A stretch of DNA of 64,000 nucleotides from Nemophila menziesii (Eukaryota > Streptophyta > Magnoliopsida > Boraginales > Hydrophyllaceae), in assembly GCA_029959085.1 (NCBI GenBank), contig JARWIR010000005.1:9116501-9180500 (forward strand), in the 5' to 3' direction. A model generated the notes under the pieces. The model was not told the origin of the DNA, did not search any database, and saw nothing but the letters and a program-made list of their open reading frames with translations. Below are positions 11,238 through 22,539 of the stretch, piece by piece (within the stretch, counting starts at the first letter, position 1; each line of letters begins with the position of its first letter). The position numbers and the translations under genes were made by a program.

Positions 11238-12789
11238 GAGTGCAAGAAAACAGAGAGAAAACGACGCTATTTTTGGCTTTCGGCGACGCAAACGACGCGT
11301 CCCCAAAAAATTTGCCGACGCGCTACGCGGCGTCGTCTATGCGACCGTCGCTTTTATATTGACGACGCTTTTAGCAACGCGTCTCTATAAAGCTGTGATA
11401 TTAGGGACGCATATTACAAAGCGTTGTTTATTACTATAGCGTCGCCAATTGGTTATGAGCATTGCGGACGCTATGTCTCTCCACGTCGACAATTTAGCAG
11501 GATATATGTTGACGCTAATTAGACTTGCGTCCCCAATGTCATAAAGTAAATGGCGACGCTTCTTGCTATGCGTTAGTATCACAAAAAATCATTTACATTA
11601 GTTTTTTAGACCAATATTTTCGAATACATCCTAAATACAAATTCATAATAAAAAACGAGAAATATAGTTTAACCAAGTCCATTATCACATGCACAATTAT
11701 ATTACTACATTAGTCAAAGTATTTAAATCAAACACATTGAAACACTGGACAAATCATCGAGAGCTATTATATCTAAGATGAATGATATTTATTAATCAAT
11801 TCTTGAGGTTTTCTTAGTAATTTAAATAAATTTCAGAAAATATTACAACAAGTTAAAGTTGCAAACTCTAAGCATCTAACTCTCATAGAAAAAAACTCTA
11901 CTCTTAGAACAATAGGATTCTGCCAATTTGCTATGAGGTCCCTGTTTCTTCAAAATTGCAGAATTTAATAATATATAGCTTTCTCCGGGACTGAAAGATA
12001 AACCAGACAACTTTGAGAAGCGATCAAGACCAAGCTTCATTTAATGAGCATACTCCACTGAACCACAAAAGAAAAGCATTAAATCATTCGTACTTATGAA
12101 ACAACTCATAATAAAAACATACGCTATGTGCCGAGTCGTTCCAATCATGTGAAAAGACACAATTCTCACCCTTTAAACATGCCTCGTGAACAAAGAACTT
12201 GAAAATTACCCTGAATCCATCAAAAGCATGTTAATAAAATGATATATTATATCACATGACCAAAGGAAGGAAACAAGAGAAAACATTGAGAAACTCTAAA
12301 CCTACAATTTCAATCACAGGATCGATGTTAGCTCATACATTAATAGAAAGTCAAACACATCAGACAGAAAATTGCATAGCTATCAAACCTCCCGAAAGGC
12401 TAAAAATTGATCCACAAACCATAAATTGACCAAATTTTCTATATAACCACTCCATTTAAATTGATAAAACTTAAATGAATATGCAAATTGATCCATAAAA
12501 ATGATCGATTAATCATGAAAAATAAAGCCGCCAAGCAAATATATGAATGAAAATTGAAAAAAATCATATGATATTCCAATATCTAATTATATAAATGAAA
12601 ATGCATAGATCAAGCATTCATATAATCCATACATAACTAAGCTAGGCACTTTAATTTAGGAATAAGAAAATTCATATGAAACCGTAGTGAGAGTGTAATG
12701 ATCAAATTACCTGCTGATTCTATGAAGATGAACAGTGAAAGAATGAGAGTAGATTTCACTATTTGGTCGAACAGATGATAGAGGCAAAA

Positions 12790-13440
12790 GCAAGCGACAC
12801 TTGCTCACCCCCTCCATCTGCAAATCTCAGCCATCTCCTTCACACCACCTAGCCGCCTCCTTTTCTCAACCAATAAGACCAACTCATCCAATCTCCCCAC
12901 CTTTCCAACCCATCTCTACAATGCTGCCAAATAGCCATCCTTCACCATACCAGGCCGCCACCTCCGTCACCAGTCCAGGCGGCCATCTCATTCGCCTTAC
13001 CATCATCACGGCGGCGAAGTTTAAGAACCGGCGATGGTTTTTGGGCCCAACAGTCTGTTTCGATCGAAGCGCTGTTCAGACCCGTTGGCTATTCAAGCCC
13101 ACAATACTAAGATGTCGCTGCAGAGCCTGAGCCCACTTCACCCATCTCCATGTCTGCCACTCAACCTTCTACCGCCAAGAAGCCATCCTCCCAAACAACT
13201 ACCGCCGCGCCCCCTCCTCCACAGCCTGGCCCAGTACGCGATTCATCTCCTTCAACCCATCGAGCAGCCATCTCCTATCCCAGCCTCCAATCCATCTCCT
13301 ACATCGAACAACCATCTCCACCAAGACATCATTCTTCCTCTACAACCCTCACCCTTCCTAGCCTTCAAACAAACCCCAACCAATCCAGCCGGCGTCCTTC
13401 TTTTGCGAGTCAGGTGCATTTGTAAATCAGCCCACACACA
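12790..13440. other. GC-rich, Pro/Ser-biased core inside the CACTA element
   Basis: Base composition jumps from AT-rich to C-rich. All plus frames give Pro/Ser/His-rich low-complexity peptides, and overlapping open frames in several frames argue against a real protein. It resembles the GC-rich cores of the three MULEs. It may be acquired gene DNA, but the source is not recognisable. Confidence 0.5.
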
Positions 13441-13567
13441 CTCCTTTTGGGCCAGGCCCTAATATTAGTAGCAGAGGCATATGATGTTTTGCGTCTTTAT
13501 CTTGACATTTTTATTAATGTGTTAGATTTTTTCTTTCACAATTTTTTACGGTTTTCTTTTAACGAAA

Positions 13568-13790
13568 GGTGTGTCAATAATGACGCTCATGTAGATGTGT
13601 CCCTATTTAGCGTATAAACATCGACGGTTATGAAGTTGTGTCCCTAATTAGGGTGTCAATGTCGACGCTCATGTAGTCACGTCCCTATTTAGTGTGTCAA
13701 GCGTCCCTAATTAGGGTGTCAATAGCGACGCTCATGTAGCTGCGTCCCGATTTAGTGTGTCAACATCGACACTTATGTATATTGCGTCTT
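13568..13790. repeat. subterminal tandem units of the CACTA element
   Basis: At least three to four imperfect units of roughly 60 bp built around GACGCTCATGTAG, GTCCCTATTTAG and TGTGTCAA. They extend the subterminal repeat zone. Confidence 0.7.
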
Positions 13791-13984
13791 TAAAAACTAA
13801 AAAAAATGACGCGTGTAACGAAAGCGTCCCCTATTAATGGTATATAGGGACGCATCAAAAATAGCGTCGCTATACATAAATTTCAAGACGCTTTTATTTT
13901 CGCGTCAGTATTTATAATTTTTTAAGGACGCTATCGCGGCGCGTCGCTAAAAAACCGTCGCTAAATGATTGTTTTCTTGTAGTG

Positions 13985-14889
13985 ACCATGACTGATAATT
14001 TTGTAAATGAGATACCAAACACTAAAAAATATAGAGTATTGCTATATATTATTTTTATTTGTTTTATTTTATTTCAAAAAAAAGAAAATAATTAATTAAA
14101 AGAGAAATTATTTAATTAGTTTTTAAAAAATTTAAATAAATAATTATATAGAGATGAAACAAAAAAAATATGTTTCTCAAAACATACTATCGCCACATGG
14201 AAAGGAAAGAAGAGACCATAACACCGAGGACAACCATTAGGATTTAGGTTAAGATTTGTTCTCTAAATATTTTAATATTGTATACATCTTTACGACGACA
14301 ATCTAAATTTTGACAAAAAGAACATGTCAATCCAAATGAATAACAACCCAAAATCTAATCATTCATCCTCAAGGGGCTACGTATATAAAAGTCATGTGTT
14401 TATCTAATTGTATATTAAGTTAATTTGAGTGAACTTCTTTAATTAGTTTCGGTGGTTTTAGATTGGTCAACCAATTAGACTACTTCAAAATGATAATGTA
14501 GTTCAGAAAGTCTTTTAATTTGGTCGATAGTGTTGTTGATTCTATCGGACCTCCTAAGTAGAAGCAATGGCCATTAATGAATCTAAGATTGAAGCCTTTT
14601 CTCCCTCACTCAATAATGTATGGATTAGTGAGTAGCACGACAACTATGGATATGATAAAGTTGATGCTCACACGAAAAATATACTCCTAATATGTGAAGT
14701 GTACCAATAACGGAGTATGAATCTCGAACTCAATAATTCATTTAATATACATATTCAATATATTCCCCTATGCTTGTGAATAGTATTTGTATCTAAATTT
14801 AAAAATAAAATTTGAATTCAAAAATTAAAATTATGAGTTTTAAAGGAAAAAAATATGTTTGATTAAATTATTTATGTATATGGAAACTC
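13985..14889. other. AT-rich intergenic stretch
   Basis: No coding, repeat or RNA signal I can support. Confidence 0.4.
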
Positions 14890-16864
14890 TATTTTACCTC
14901 AGAGCACCTAGACGTCGCTTTCGGTTCGAGGTCGTTTGGGGTTTGCATGACGGTTTCAGAAATTTAGTTAAAGACAAGTGGGTTCGGGAGGGGTGTAGTC
15001 TAAATGATAACCTTGATACCTTGCGACAATGATTGGCGACATGGAAATATCCTACGTGTAGCGACATTTTTCGTATGAAGAAAAGGTTATTGGCAAAATT
15101 TTCCGTGATACAAAAAAATGTTACAAAGATCCTGCAATGTGTCGCTTGTAGAGTTGGAGAAGAGACTTAGAAGGGAGTATGATAATTTCTCAAGCAAGAG
15201 GAGTTACATTGATTTCAGCGATCCAGAGCTAATTGGATTTATTCAGGGGGAGCGCAACACACGTTTCTATCACCTCTCGGTGTTGGTTAAGCGGGGTAAT
15301 AAGGATTGTGTATGCTTTAAAAAAATTTGCATGCTTTGATCTTGGACGAGGAGGCGGGAAAAACATGGGTTCGATATTTCTTTAAGAGCCTCTTCTCTTT
15401 TGAAAACGCGGTGCATGTTCGTTTCTCACTGCCCCGTCTTCATGCATCTAATCATGAAGATGTTTGGCTTTGAGTGTGAGTGTATCCAGTGAAGGTATTC
15501 AAGCAGTGGTTTTTCAAATGCAACCTCAAAATGCACCAGAACCGGATGGTATGACAACGGGTTTCTGTCAAAAGTGTTGAGATAATGTGGCGTTTGTGAT
15601 ATGCTTCGTATGCCCATCAAGGTGGGGCCATTCCCGACGGAGGTACTTAGCGCTCTTATTCATCTCATCCCAAAGACGAGCAATCTATAGTATGTCACCC
15701 AATCTAGACTGATGATCTTGATCGATGTGAGTTACAAGATTTGCATGAAGATACTTTGTAATCGACTACGACCTTTTCTACTTGATCACAAGAGTCGTTC
15801 CAAAGAAAATTTGTGTTTAACCAGTCAATTATTGATAATGTGGTATTGATGAGAGAATTGTACTATGTGTTGAGGTGTTATAAGGGGAAAAGGATCTACA
15901 TGGAAATTAAAGTGAACTTGGAAAAGGCGTATGACAAGATAAGATGGTATTTCATCTAAATTCGTTGCAAATCTTTGGGTGTCCCAGATTCATGAATATC
16001 GATTGTACTTTCAGGGATGGCTGATATGATTAAGTTTCCTTTGTAAGGGGGAGCCTCTAGCGCCTTTCAAACCGCAAAGGGGTATCCGACAGGGTGACCC
16101 TATATCGCCATATCTTTTTGTCATTTATATGCAGAGATTTCCACTTTGCATACAATAACTCATGGAGAATGGATCATGGTAACCTTTTGGGCTTTATTCA
16201 GGGGGGTTCCTATTTCTCCTATTTTCTCTGCGCATGACTTAATTCTATTTTTGGAAAATTCTCTCATAATGATAGTCAAACGATTAACAAGATAAAGTCA
16301 CTTATATACTTTTCTAGGAATATGAGTGAGGAGGTTGCCACGAGTATTACAAAACCGAGCACATTCTGCCAAAGTGATGGTTTGGGTAAATATCTTGGGG
16401 TGCCTAGTCTCTAGGGTAGGATACCTTGAAGGTTTTATGGGGAAAAGATTAATGGGTCATGTGGAAAGTTAGTTGGTTTGAAGGGGAAGGCGTTTTTTCT
16501 GGCAAGGAGTATCACACTAGCTAAATATGTATTAAGCACAATATTGATTATATATATATAATAGATAAAAAAGTTACCAGATTATGTATGTCACGAGATA
16601 GATTGTACAATAAGGTACTTCATTCGGGGGTTCTCGGAGGAGCAGAGAATAGTCAATTGGATTAACTGGGATAGTGTTTGTGTTCCTAAGAAGATAGGAG
16701 GCTTGAGTTTTTGTAAAGTGGGGGGACATATAGAGCCCTCTTTGGAAGCTGTGACGGAAAGCGGTGCATGAAGAAGTAACCCTATGGGTGATAACTCTTT
16801 GACAAAAATATTTCAAGACGAAACTCCTTTAATATGAAACAAAGCTAACGGATTTGTAACTTAA

Positions 16865-16990
16865 TAGAGAAATTGTGAAGGTTATTGTCGTGGTTAGAGA
16901 AATCGTGAAAGGTATTGTCGTGGTTAGAGAAATCGTGAAGGGTATTGTCGTGGAAAATTCATAGAGAAATTGTGAAGGGTACTAATGTGG
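16865..16990 (+). repeat. 30-bp minisatellite inside the LINE
   Basis: About four units of TAGAGAAATYGTGAAGG.TATTGTCGTGG, the last degenerate. It lies between the RT C-terminal region and the zinc-binding region and must have expanded after the LINE inserted, because LINE protein homology resumes on both sides. Confidence 0.85.
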
Positions 16991-18312
16991 AGGTCGAGTG
17001 GTCCAATTTTTGGAAGCTAAAGTGTCCAAAAAAATTTAGAGTCTTGATTTGGAAGGGAATCCATGATAGTTTGGCCATGAAACATAAACAAGTATGGTTT
17101 TGAGTTATCAAGCTTATGTTTGTGGTGTTATACTTATGAGTAAAATGATATACATTTATTCTACAATTGTGATATCGTTTAAGACATTTGGAGACTAATT
17201 GAGGAGGAACGTGTATATGTTATTTGAAAGGAGGTTGTAGTCAGTGTGGAGGCGCAAAGAGTTAGTTATGTCAAGCTCCTAATAGAATCTCCCCTCAGGA
17301 ATGAAGAAGAAAGAGTTGATGTAAATATGACACTCACTTGAGGGACCTTGGGTGAAAATACTGATGTGTAAAGGAGGGCGACAATTCTAAAGTAGTCTGG
17401 GAAATCCGAGACACCTCAGGGACCTCTTCTATAAACATGGAACTCTATAGGAGATATTGTCCCTCATAACAGTTGCAAGTCTTTGGTCAACATCTTTTCA
17501 CCGAATTTAATATGGTGGTGGACAGGAGAAGGCCAAACTAGCAGACCCTGTGTGACTTGGGTACTACCTCATGGATCTCATTGTCTATTTCACAGATGGA
17601 AGGAACAAATACACACAACATCAACGGTTTTATAGAGTTTTCTCCTAGATGTAGTGTTCATCATATCAACAACAACGGTATATTTTGGTTCTACATCAAC
17701 AGGCAGGTTTGGTGGGAATACACATAGCGTCAGGAGTAAGAAATGATAGATACCTTGGGTCTTTAAGTACACCAGGACTATCGACACTCAGCTGGTGAAA
17801 CTGGCACATCTCGAATAAAAGTACTTTTGTTGGTTTGCCATGAAATGTTTCATGTAGGCATTAATAGGGGTATTGTGGACAGAAAAAGACAGGGATATCT
17901 TCAAGAGTATTGAGTGGCCGAGTGGTTCCATGATAATTAAAAAGTCTAAGTACCACGTGACAGAGTATATAAGGGCATGGGGCTCTCACCGGGGTAAAGT
18001 TTGTACTGAGAGGATTTTGTGGGATTGATTGGATGGTGCAAGCCTAATAGTTGTTATAAAATTAAAATGGAGGGGAGTATATATAAGAAACAAAAATTGG
18101 GTAGTGTTAGGGAACTGATTAGATATTATGAGGGTATTGGATTAGAGGTTTCTCTATGAGTCTTAACTAAACATTGTTAGTGATGGTAGAGATGTTTCAT
18201 CATATGGGAGACTGAAATTAGCCGAGGAAATAGGTGTTAGCAAGCTATGCGCGGAGGTGGACTCACAAGAATTAACAAGTGTTGACGGAAGTGAAAGTAG
18301 GAGAGGTCCAGG

Positions 18313-19400
18313 TAAGGTTGTACATGAGTCGAGTCAAATAGTAGGTGTGCAAGCTTATTTATTTATTTATATATTTAAACGAGCTTACTATGAGCTTGAG
18401 CCAAGATTTGAAGTCAGTATTCGATCTTGGCTCGCGCGAATATAAAAGTACCCGAGCTCAAAACGTCATTTAAAAGTGTTTCAAGCTCGAGCTTGAAAAC
18501 TCATTTGAAAGTGTTTAGATCTCGAGATCGAGCTCGAAAGCTTGTTTGAATTTTTTTTTACCCTAAACCCTTAATAATAAGATAAATTGTTGCAAACCTT
18601 TTAGTTATATATATTTTCAATTAAAATATAGTTGACTATCTTAAACTATTAATATATACAATCACTGATTCCGCCATTGGATTTTTGGATTTTAAATGGT
18701 CTTGTATAGTTGGGTAGGTATAGGCGAGAGGGATAAGTGAGTGTGGGTTATGCTGTAGAAATCGTTGTATAGGCGTCAACTCCCCCCCTTAGCCGCTTAC
18801 ACGTAGAAAAAAATAGACATTTTTTTCTAGCGCCTTAATTGACGTGGAAGAGGTTCCTAGCCCTCCTAGGCGTCGATTAATGGCAAAAAATTACCGCACA
18901 TGCCTTTCTTTTTTTTTTTCTTATCCTTGAAATTTCTCGAATTGATATTATAATTTAAATTATAGTATTTATGTATTTACTATAGTGTTGTTAGATGAAT
19001 TTTATGACTTCAATAGTTAAAACTGTTACAATCACTATGTATATATTACTAATTATACAAATTACATATTAGGATCCATAACTGTCTAATCCCGTATAGG
19101 CCACAAACTGAGATCTACAGCATAGGCGTTGGGATACAATAGGATTTTGAATGTAGTAATTAGTTTTAAGTTTTCTAAATTGTCAAATTGAAGAAAAATA
19201 TTTTATATATATTTATAATTTGATTATATTTTTACGTTTTTAAATGAAAAGCTCGTGAGCGGGCTCGGCTCGGCTCGTTTAACAACGTGCCTATTTTAGG
19301 TTCGAGCTCAACTCGTTTGACTTAACGAAAGATATCTAACCAAGTTTTTTTTAGCCGAGCTTGAACTTTTCGCAAGCATCTTGATTCATTTACAACCCTA
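18313..19400 (-). mobile_element. hAT non-autonomous element with 8-bp TSD
   Basis: Perfect 8-bp target duplication GGTCCAGG at 18305-18312 and 19401-19408. The left end TAAGGTTGTACATGAGTC and the right end in reverse, TAGGGTTGTAAATGAATC, match at most positions. Subterminal zones are full of GAGCTCG-type words. The interior is homologous in reverse orientation to the hAT at 51771-52504 (for example TTGTTGCAAAYCTTTTA, GTAATTRGTTTTAA). No transposase. Confidence 0.9.
18751..19122. mobile_element. TIR element nested in the hAT
   Basis: Left end TGCTGTAGAAATCGTTGTAT and right end in reverse TGCTGTAGATCTCAGTTTGT form an imperfect TIR. TA lies on both outer sides (18749-18750, 19123-19124). The sibling hAT at 51771 lacks this segment at the matching place, supporting a later insertion. 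Superfamily unclear (TA suggests Tc1/Mariner-like). Confidence 0.65.
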
Positions 19401-19626
19401 GGTCCAGGAGCGTTTTGGATCGAGAGGATACAGGGAATTTCAGAGAGGAACACGAGCTTTGTATCGAGAAGCATATTCAGGGAGACTAATGTTTGTGTGG
19501 ATTAGTTTGTGCACCTAGGATTCTCTTAGGTGTATCCCTACTCAATTTATACTACCAGATGGAATATGGAGTTTGCTCAAACGTGACAAATTTGGATAGA
19601 AGCAGGGACAGAGCTACCTTGTAGAA

Positions 19627-19647
19627 CCCCCCCCCCCCCCCCCCCCC
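19627..19647. repeat. homopolymer C run (21)
   Basis: Uninterrupted C tract, then TCCCCC. Rare in this AT-rich background and prone to sequencing length error. Confidence 0.95.
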
Positions 19648-19870
19648 TCCCCCTAAATATTTCAATTTTTTTTCACCCTTATAAAAGGACAAAAAGAAGA
19701 AAAAAAGTCTTAAACATGAAATTCAGTGTCTGCGAAAAAAATTTAAAAAAAAATCATGACATAAATATTTATTTGTTTTATTCAAAAAGATTTTTTTTTT
19801 AATAATTTTTTTAGAATTAGTTATGACGATTTTAAAAAGAATTTCACGAACGCGCGCATGTGTGATGAAA

Positions 19871-19993
19871 TTAGTAGTAGTAGTAGTAGGTGCTGGTGCT
19901 GGTGGTGGTGGCTAAATACATGGCAGTGGTGGTCGTGGTGGTGGTAGTGGTGGTAGTGGTAGTAGTGGTGGGGTATGGGTGCTGGTGGTGGTG
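19871..19993 (+). repeat. AGT/GGT trinucleotide microsatellite
   Basis: AGTAGTAGTAGTAGT passes into imperfect GGT, GCT and AGT triplets for about 120 bp with one non-repeat break (TAAATACATGGC). Confidence 0.9.
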
Positions 19994-20421
19994 GAAATAC
20001 CCTATTATTTGTTTAATATTTAAAAATAAATATTGTATTAAAAATAAAATAATATATTTAATATAAGGATAATAGAGATATAAAAAAGATATTTTTTATA
20101 AATAATTATCCTATTAACATTTTTTTATAAAATAAATTATTAAAAATTTAATTTAATAATTAAGTATTTTTATTAGATTTCTTTTTAACAAATCCTTTAT
20201 ATTATAAACCCCTAGCCTTTACTTTAATTTATTTAAAATATAAAACTACTAAACTAATAAATCATAGTGATTTATATGTCTTTTTCAACCTGCTTTTATA
20301 TTAATATTTAAAAGGGTGATTATTTTTATAAGATAAAATCACAGTTACCTATGACTATTATAAAATTTATAGGTTTGGGAGGCTTGAGCCCCTGTTCGTT
20401 TCTTATAGAGATCCGCCATTG

Positions 20422-20780
20422 TTTCCAACCAAATAAAAAAAATTCACCTTGAACGCTTTATTACAACATGCCCTACCTAGCCTATACATCACCCACTTGC
20501 ATATCGATTGAAGAAGAACACCAACTTGCCTCATTTGATTGTTGTATGGCAAAAGAGAATAGATATGACCTACCTCTATCCACTTACTCGAATTTTTGAA
20601 TCTTCCAAAGTAGGTGGCATTTGCTTGCTTCTATCGTGACACCACTTTTCGATTTTTGGACATCTAACTTTCCTTCCTTTATTGCAAAGCAAGTTGAGGT
20701 TGGTATTGCACATGTGAAAGTTTGGAGGGAGTTTTCTCATCCGCCGGAAGAATGCTACCAAAAACAAAAAAGTGTTTTTA
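20422..20780. other. no supported feature
   Basis: Short open frames on both strands overlap here without a recognisable motif. Confidence 0.4.
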
Positions 20781-21020
20781 GTGCCGTTTGGAAGTGTTTT
20801 TTTGGAAAAACGCTTAAAAATGTTTTTAACATTTTAAATGTTTTTGACTTTGAAAAGCATTTTTTAAGAAGCACTAAATAGATGCTTCTTAAAAAAAAAG
20901 CACCAAATAGGTGCTTTTTAAAAAAAAGCACTTCAAAATTATTTTTAATAATTTTTTTAAATTTTGAATTTTATTCTAAAAGCGTTTTTTACTATAAAAT
21001 AAGCACTTCCAACCGAACCC
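20781..21020. mobile_element. PIF/Harbinger (Tourist-like) MITE, copy 1
   Basis: 240 bp flanked by TTA on each side (20778-20780, 21021-21023). Ends GTGCCGTTTGGAAGTG and CACTTCCAACCGAACCC are inverted repeats; the interior shows AAAAAGCACC/GGTGCTTTTT-type palindromes. The copy at 53425-53655 is the same family in opposite orientation. Confidence 0.85.
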
Positions 21021-21069
21021 TTATTCTTGTAAAATATTACAAGACATTGCTACAAATTCTTTTTTTTTT

Positions 21070-21206
21070 TATGTATGGGTGTCCAGGCCAACTTACGCGC
21101 ACCACAACTATTCTCATAGGAAATATACACGTCTCCTCATGCATACTTTCACTTAATCAGAACTAGGTTACTCATGTTCAGGGAGGGGACTCGAACCTTG
21201 CACCTC
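21070..21206 (-). mobile_element. Au-like SINE, copy 3, truncated at the B box
   Basis: Reverse complement carries GCAAGGTTCGAGTCCCC, ATGAGTAACCTAGTTCTGAT, GTGCGCGTAAGTTGGCC and GGACACCC, followed by an A11 tail (T run at 21061-21071). The tRNA A-box half is missing and is replaced by the 37-bp array. Confidence 0.85.
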
Positions 21207-21391
21207 TTGCAAATAACATGTGATTGTCTAGGCTACGCCAGGCTTACAAATAACCTATGGTTGTTGAGGCTACATAGGGATTACGAATAACTTGTGACTG
21301 CCGAGGCTACATTGGGCTTACGAATAACTGGTCATTGTTGAGGTTACGTCGGGCTTACGAATAACATGTGATTGCTGAGGCTATGTCGGGT
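21207..21391. repeat. 37-bp minisatellite, five units
   Basis: The anchor RAATAAC recurs exactly every 37 bases (21211, 21248, 21285, 21322, 21359), each followed by a TGATTGCTGAGGCTACGTCGGG-like stretch (variable). It starts at the point where the SINE loses homology. Confidence 0.9.
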
Positions 21392-22539
21392 TTACAGTTA
21401 CTCGGAATATGAGGAGTCTTTCTCTATTAATTACCTTGGGAAGATGAAAGTTCATCTTCTAATGTTATAAATATAATGGTAAATCCTTTCATTTTCACCA
21501 TACCTTTGTTATCTCGTTTTTCCTTAGTAGTTCCTATTAATCACTTTCTTACCAATGGTGACTAATTTTTGTACTCCAGCCCTGCTTCTCGGGAGAAATT
21601 CCACCAACATTCTGGTGAGACTGAAAATCCTTTGGCTTATCTCCTCGAAAGGATAACGCTAGCACCTTCTTCCTCTGTCTTTGTGCCTCATCGGTTATAA
21701 AACCCCAAACTCATGTTGCTTCTCCTCCAGGCATTCTGAATCGACCTATGACCGACAATCAGGCTTCCTCCTTGCTTTGAGGCCACTTCCTCGGTAAAGC
21801 ATTTTTGCCCATTTTGTCATCATGAATTTCTTGACTTTATTTATATATTGTCTTTTCCTTTATGCCTCTATGTAGATGCTTTTAGTCCTATATTTTTATG
21901 TACCTCTCGTGCTTCCCTAAGCCTGCCTGAGGAACCTGCTAAGACCCGTCGACGTAGAGCCAAGAGTTACAACACCAATGGCATGGTTGTGGAGCTTCAA
22001 GCTAAAGTTAATAAGTTAAAGGCAAAGATCGTTGAAAACGAATCTTCCATGGTTCATGCCTAAAAGGTGTCCAAAGAAGCTGACTGGGGCTCAACTCAAT
22101 CTCACGCTTGGATTCAAGAGCTATCGGTGAAGACCCTGGCTCATGAGAGATTCATGCGTCGATATTAGGCATCAAAGGAGTTTGATAAGAAGATATAGTT
22201 ACTTTCCAATCGTACATATGATGGGGAAATAGAGGGGTACCTTATGTGCCTATATCATATACGATCCTGCTATCCCCTTTTAGCAAATTTGATCAACGAG
22301 TCCCTGTTCCCAAGGGTTCGGACCTCATGGATATTCGCTTGCGGTAAGCTCAGACATTCATATTTTTAATCTCTACCTTCTTCACTTTCACCCCCTTCGG
22401 TTGTACTCTTCTGATCTGATGGAGATTGCTGACCTTTTCAACATTTGTATTTTGTGAATTCTTTCTGTAACAATTATTAGGAGTTTCTGATCTATATATG
22501 TAATATATACTTTATTTTCATGCTTGAATATTGGTGTCG
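21392..22539 (+). pseudogene. retroelement-like remnant with a coiled-coil fragment
   Basis: From 21918 to 22062 the plus strand encodes EEPAKTRRRRAKSYNT followed by VVELQAKVNKLKAKIVENES, a short basic stretch and a heptad-like coil. It continues after a stop with KVSKEADWGSTQSHAW and QELSVKTLAHERFM. This resembles the coiled-coil 3' part of plant gypsy-type gag-like ORFs, but that is an impression only. No RT or protease nearby. Confidence 0.35.

Larger units (their letters stand above)
11238..13984. mobile_element. non-autonomous CACTA (En/Spm) element
   Basis: The right end reads GTTTTCTTGTAGTG, i.e. CACTACAAGAAAAC in reverse, the standard plant CACTA terminus. The left end GAGTGCAAGAAAAC matches it at 11 of 14 positions. 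Both subterminal zones are dense in a GCGTCGCTAA/GACGC word in both orientations (11262-11580 and 13568-13970), typical of transposase-binding arrays. No transposase frame is seen. Flanking triplets are GGA and ACC, so a 3-bp target duplication is not confirmed and the left end is eroded or misplaced by a few bases. Confidence 0.8.
14890..19599 (+). mobile_element. LINE (L1-type) ORF2 remnant, RT to RNase H, split by a hAT
   Basis: Across frame breaks: FRFEVVWGLHDGFRNLVKDKWV (14930), LQR...LE.RLRREYDNFSS and GERNTRFYHLSVLV (15118-15300), then NQSIIDNVVLMRELYYV and KVNLEKAYDKIRW of RT (15830-15950), NWDSVCVPKKIGGLSFCK (16660), a zf-RVT-like WSNFWKLKCPKKFRVLIWKG (17000) and RNase H pieces from about 18010 to 18300. 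The RNase H tail resumes at 19409 and stops at 19597-19599 (...GIWSLLKRDKFG). The gap is exactly filled by the hAT element at 18313-19400. Many stops and frameshifts; dead. Confidence 0.88.
19603..20421. mobile_element. hAT-like repeat, CAGGGGCG family, copy 2
   Basis: Left end CAGGGACAGAGCTACC; right end in reverse CAATGGCGGATCTC. Starts three bases after the LINE stop codon. Interior is AT-rich with a long C run and a GGT-type microsatellite. No clear TSD. Confidence 0.5.

Noticed and set aside
12801..13462. Pro-rich frames of 109 and 142 codons as genes
   Set aside because: Inside the CACTA element, low complexity and open in several frames.
11238..13984. 3-bp CACTA target duplication
   Set aside because: Flanking triplets GGA and ACC do not match; the left end may be eroded.
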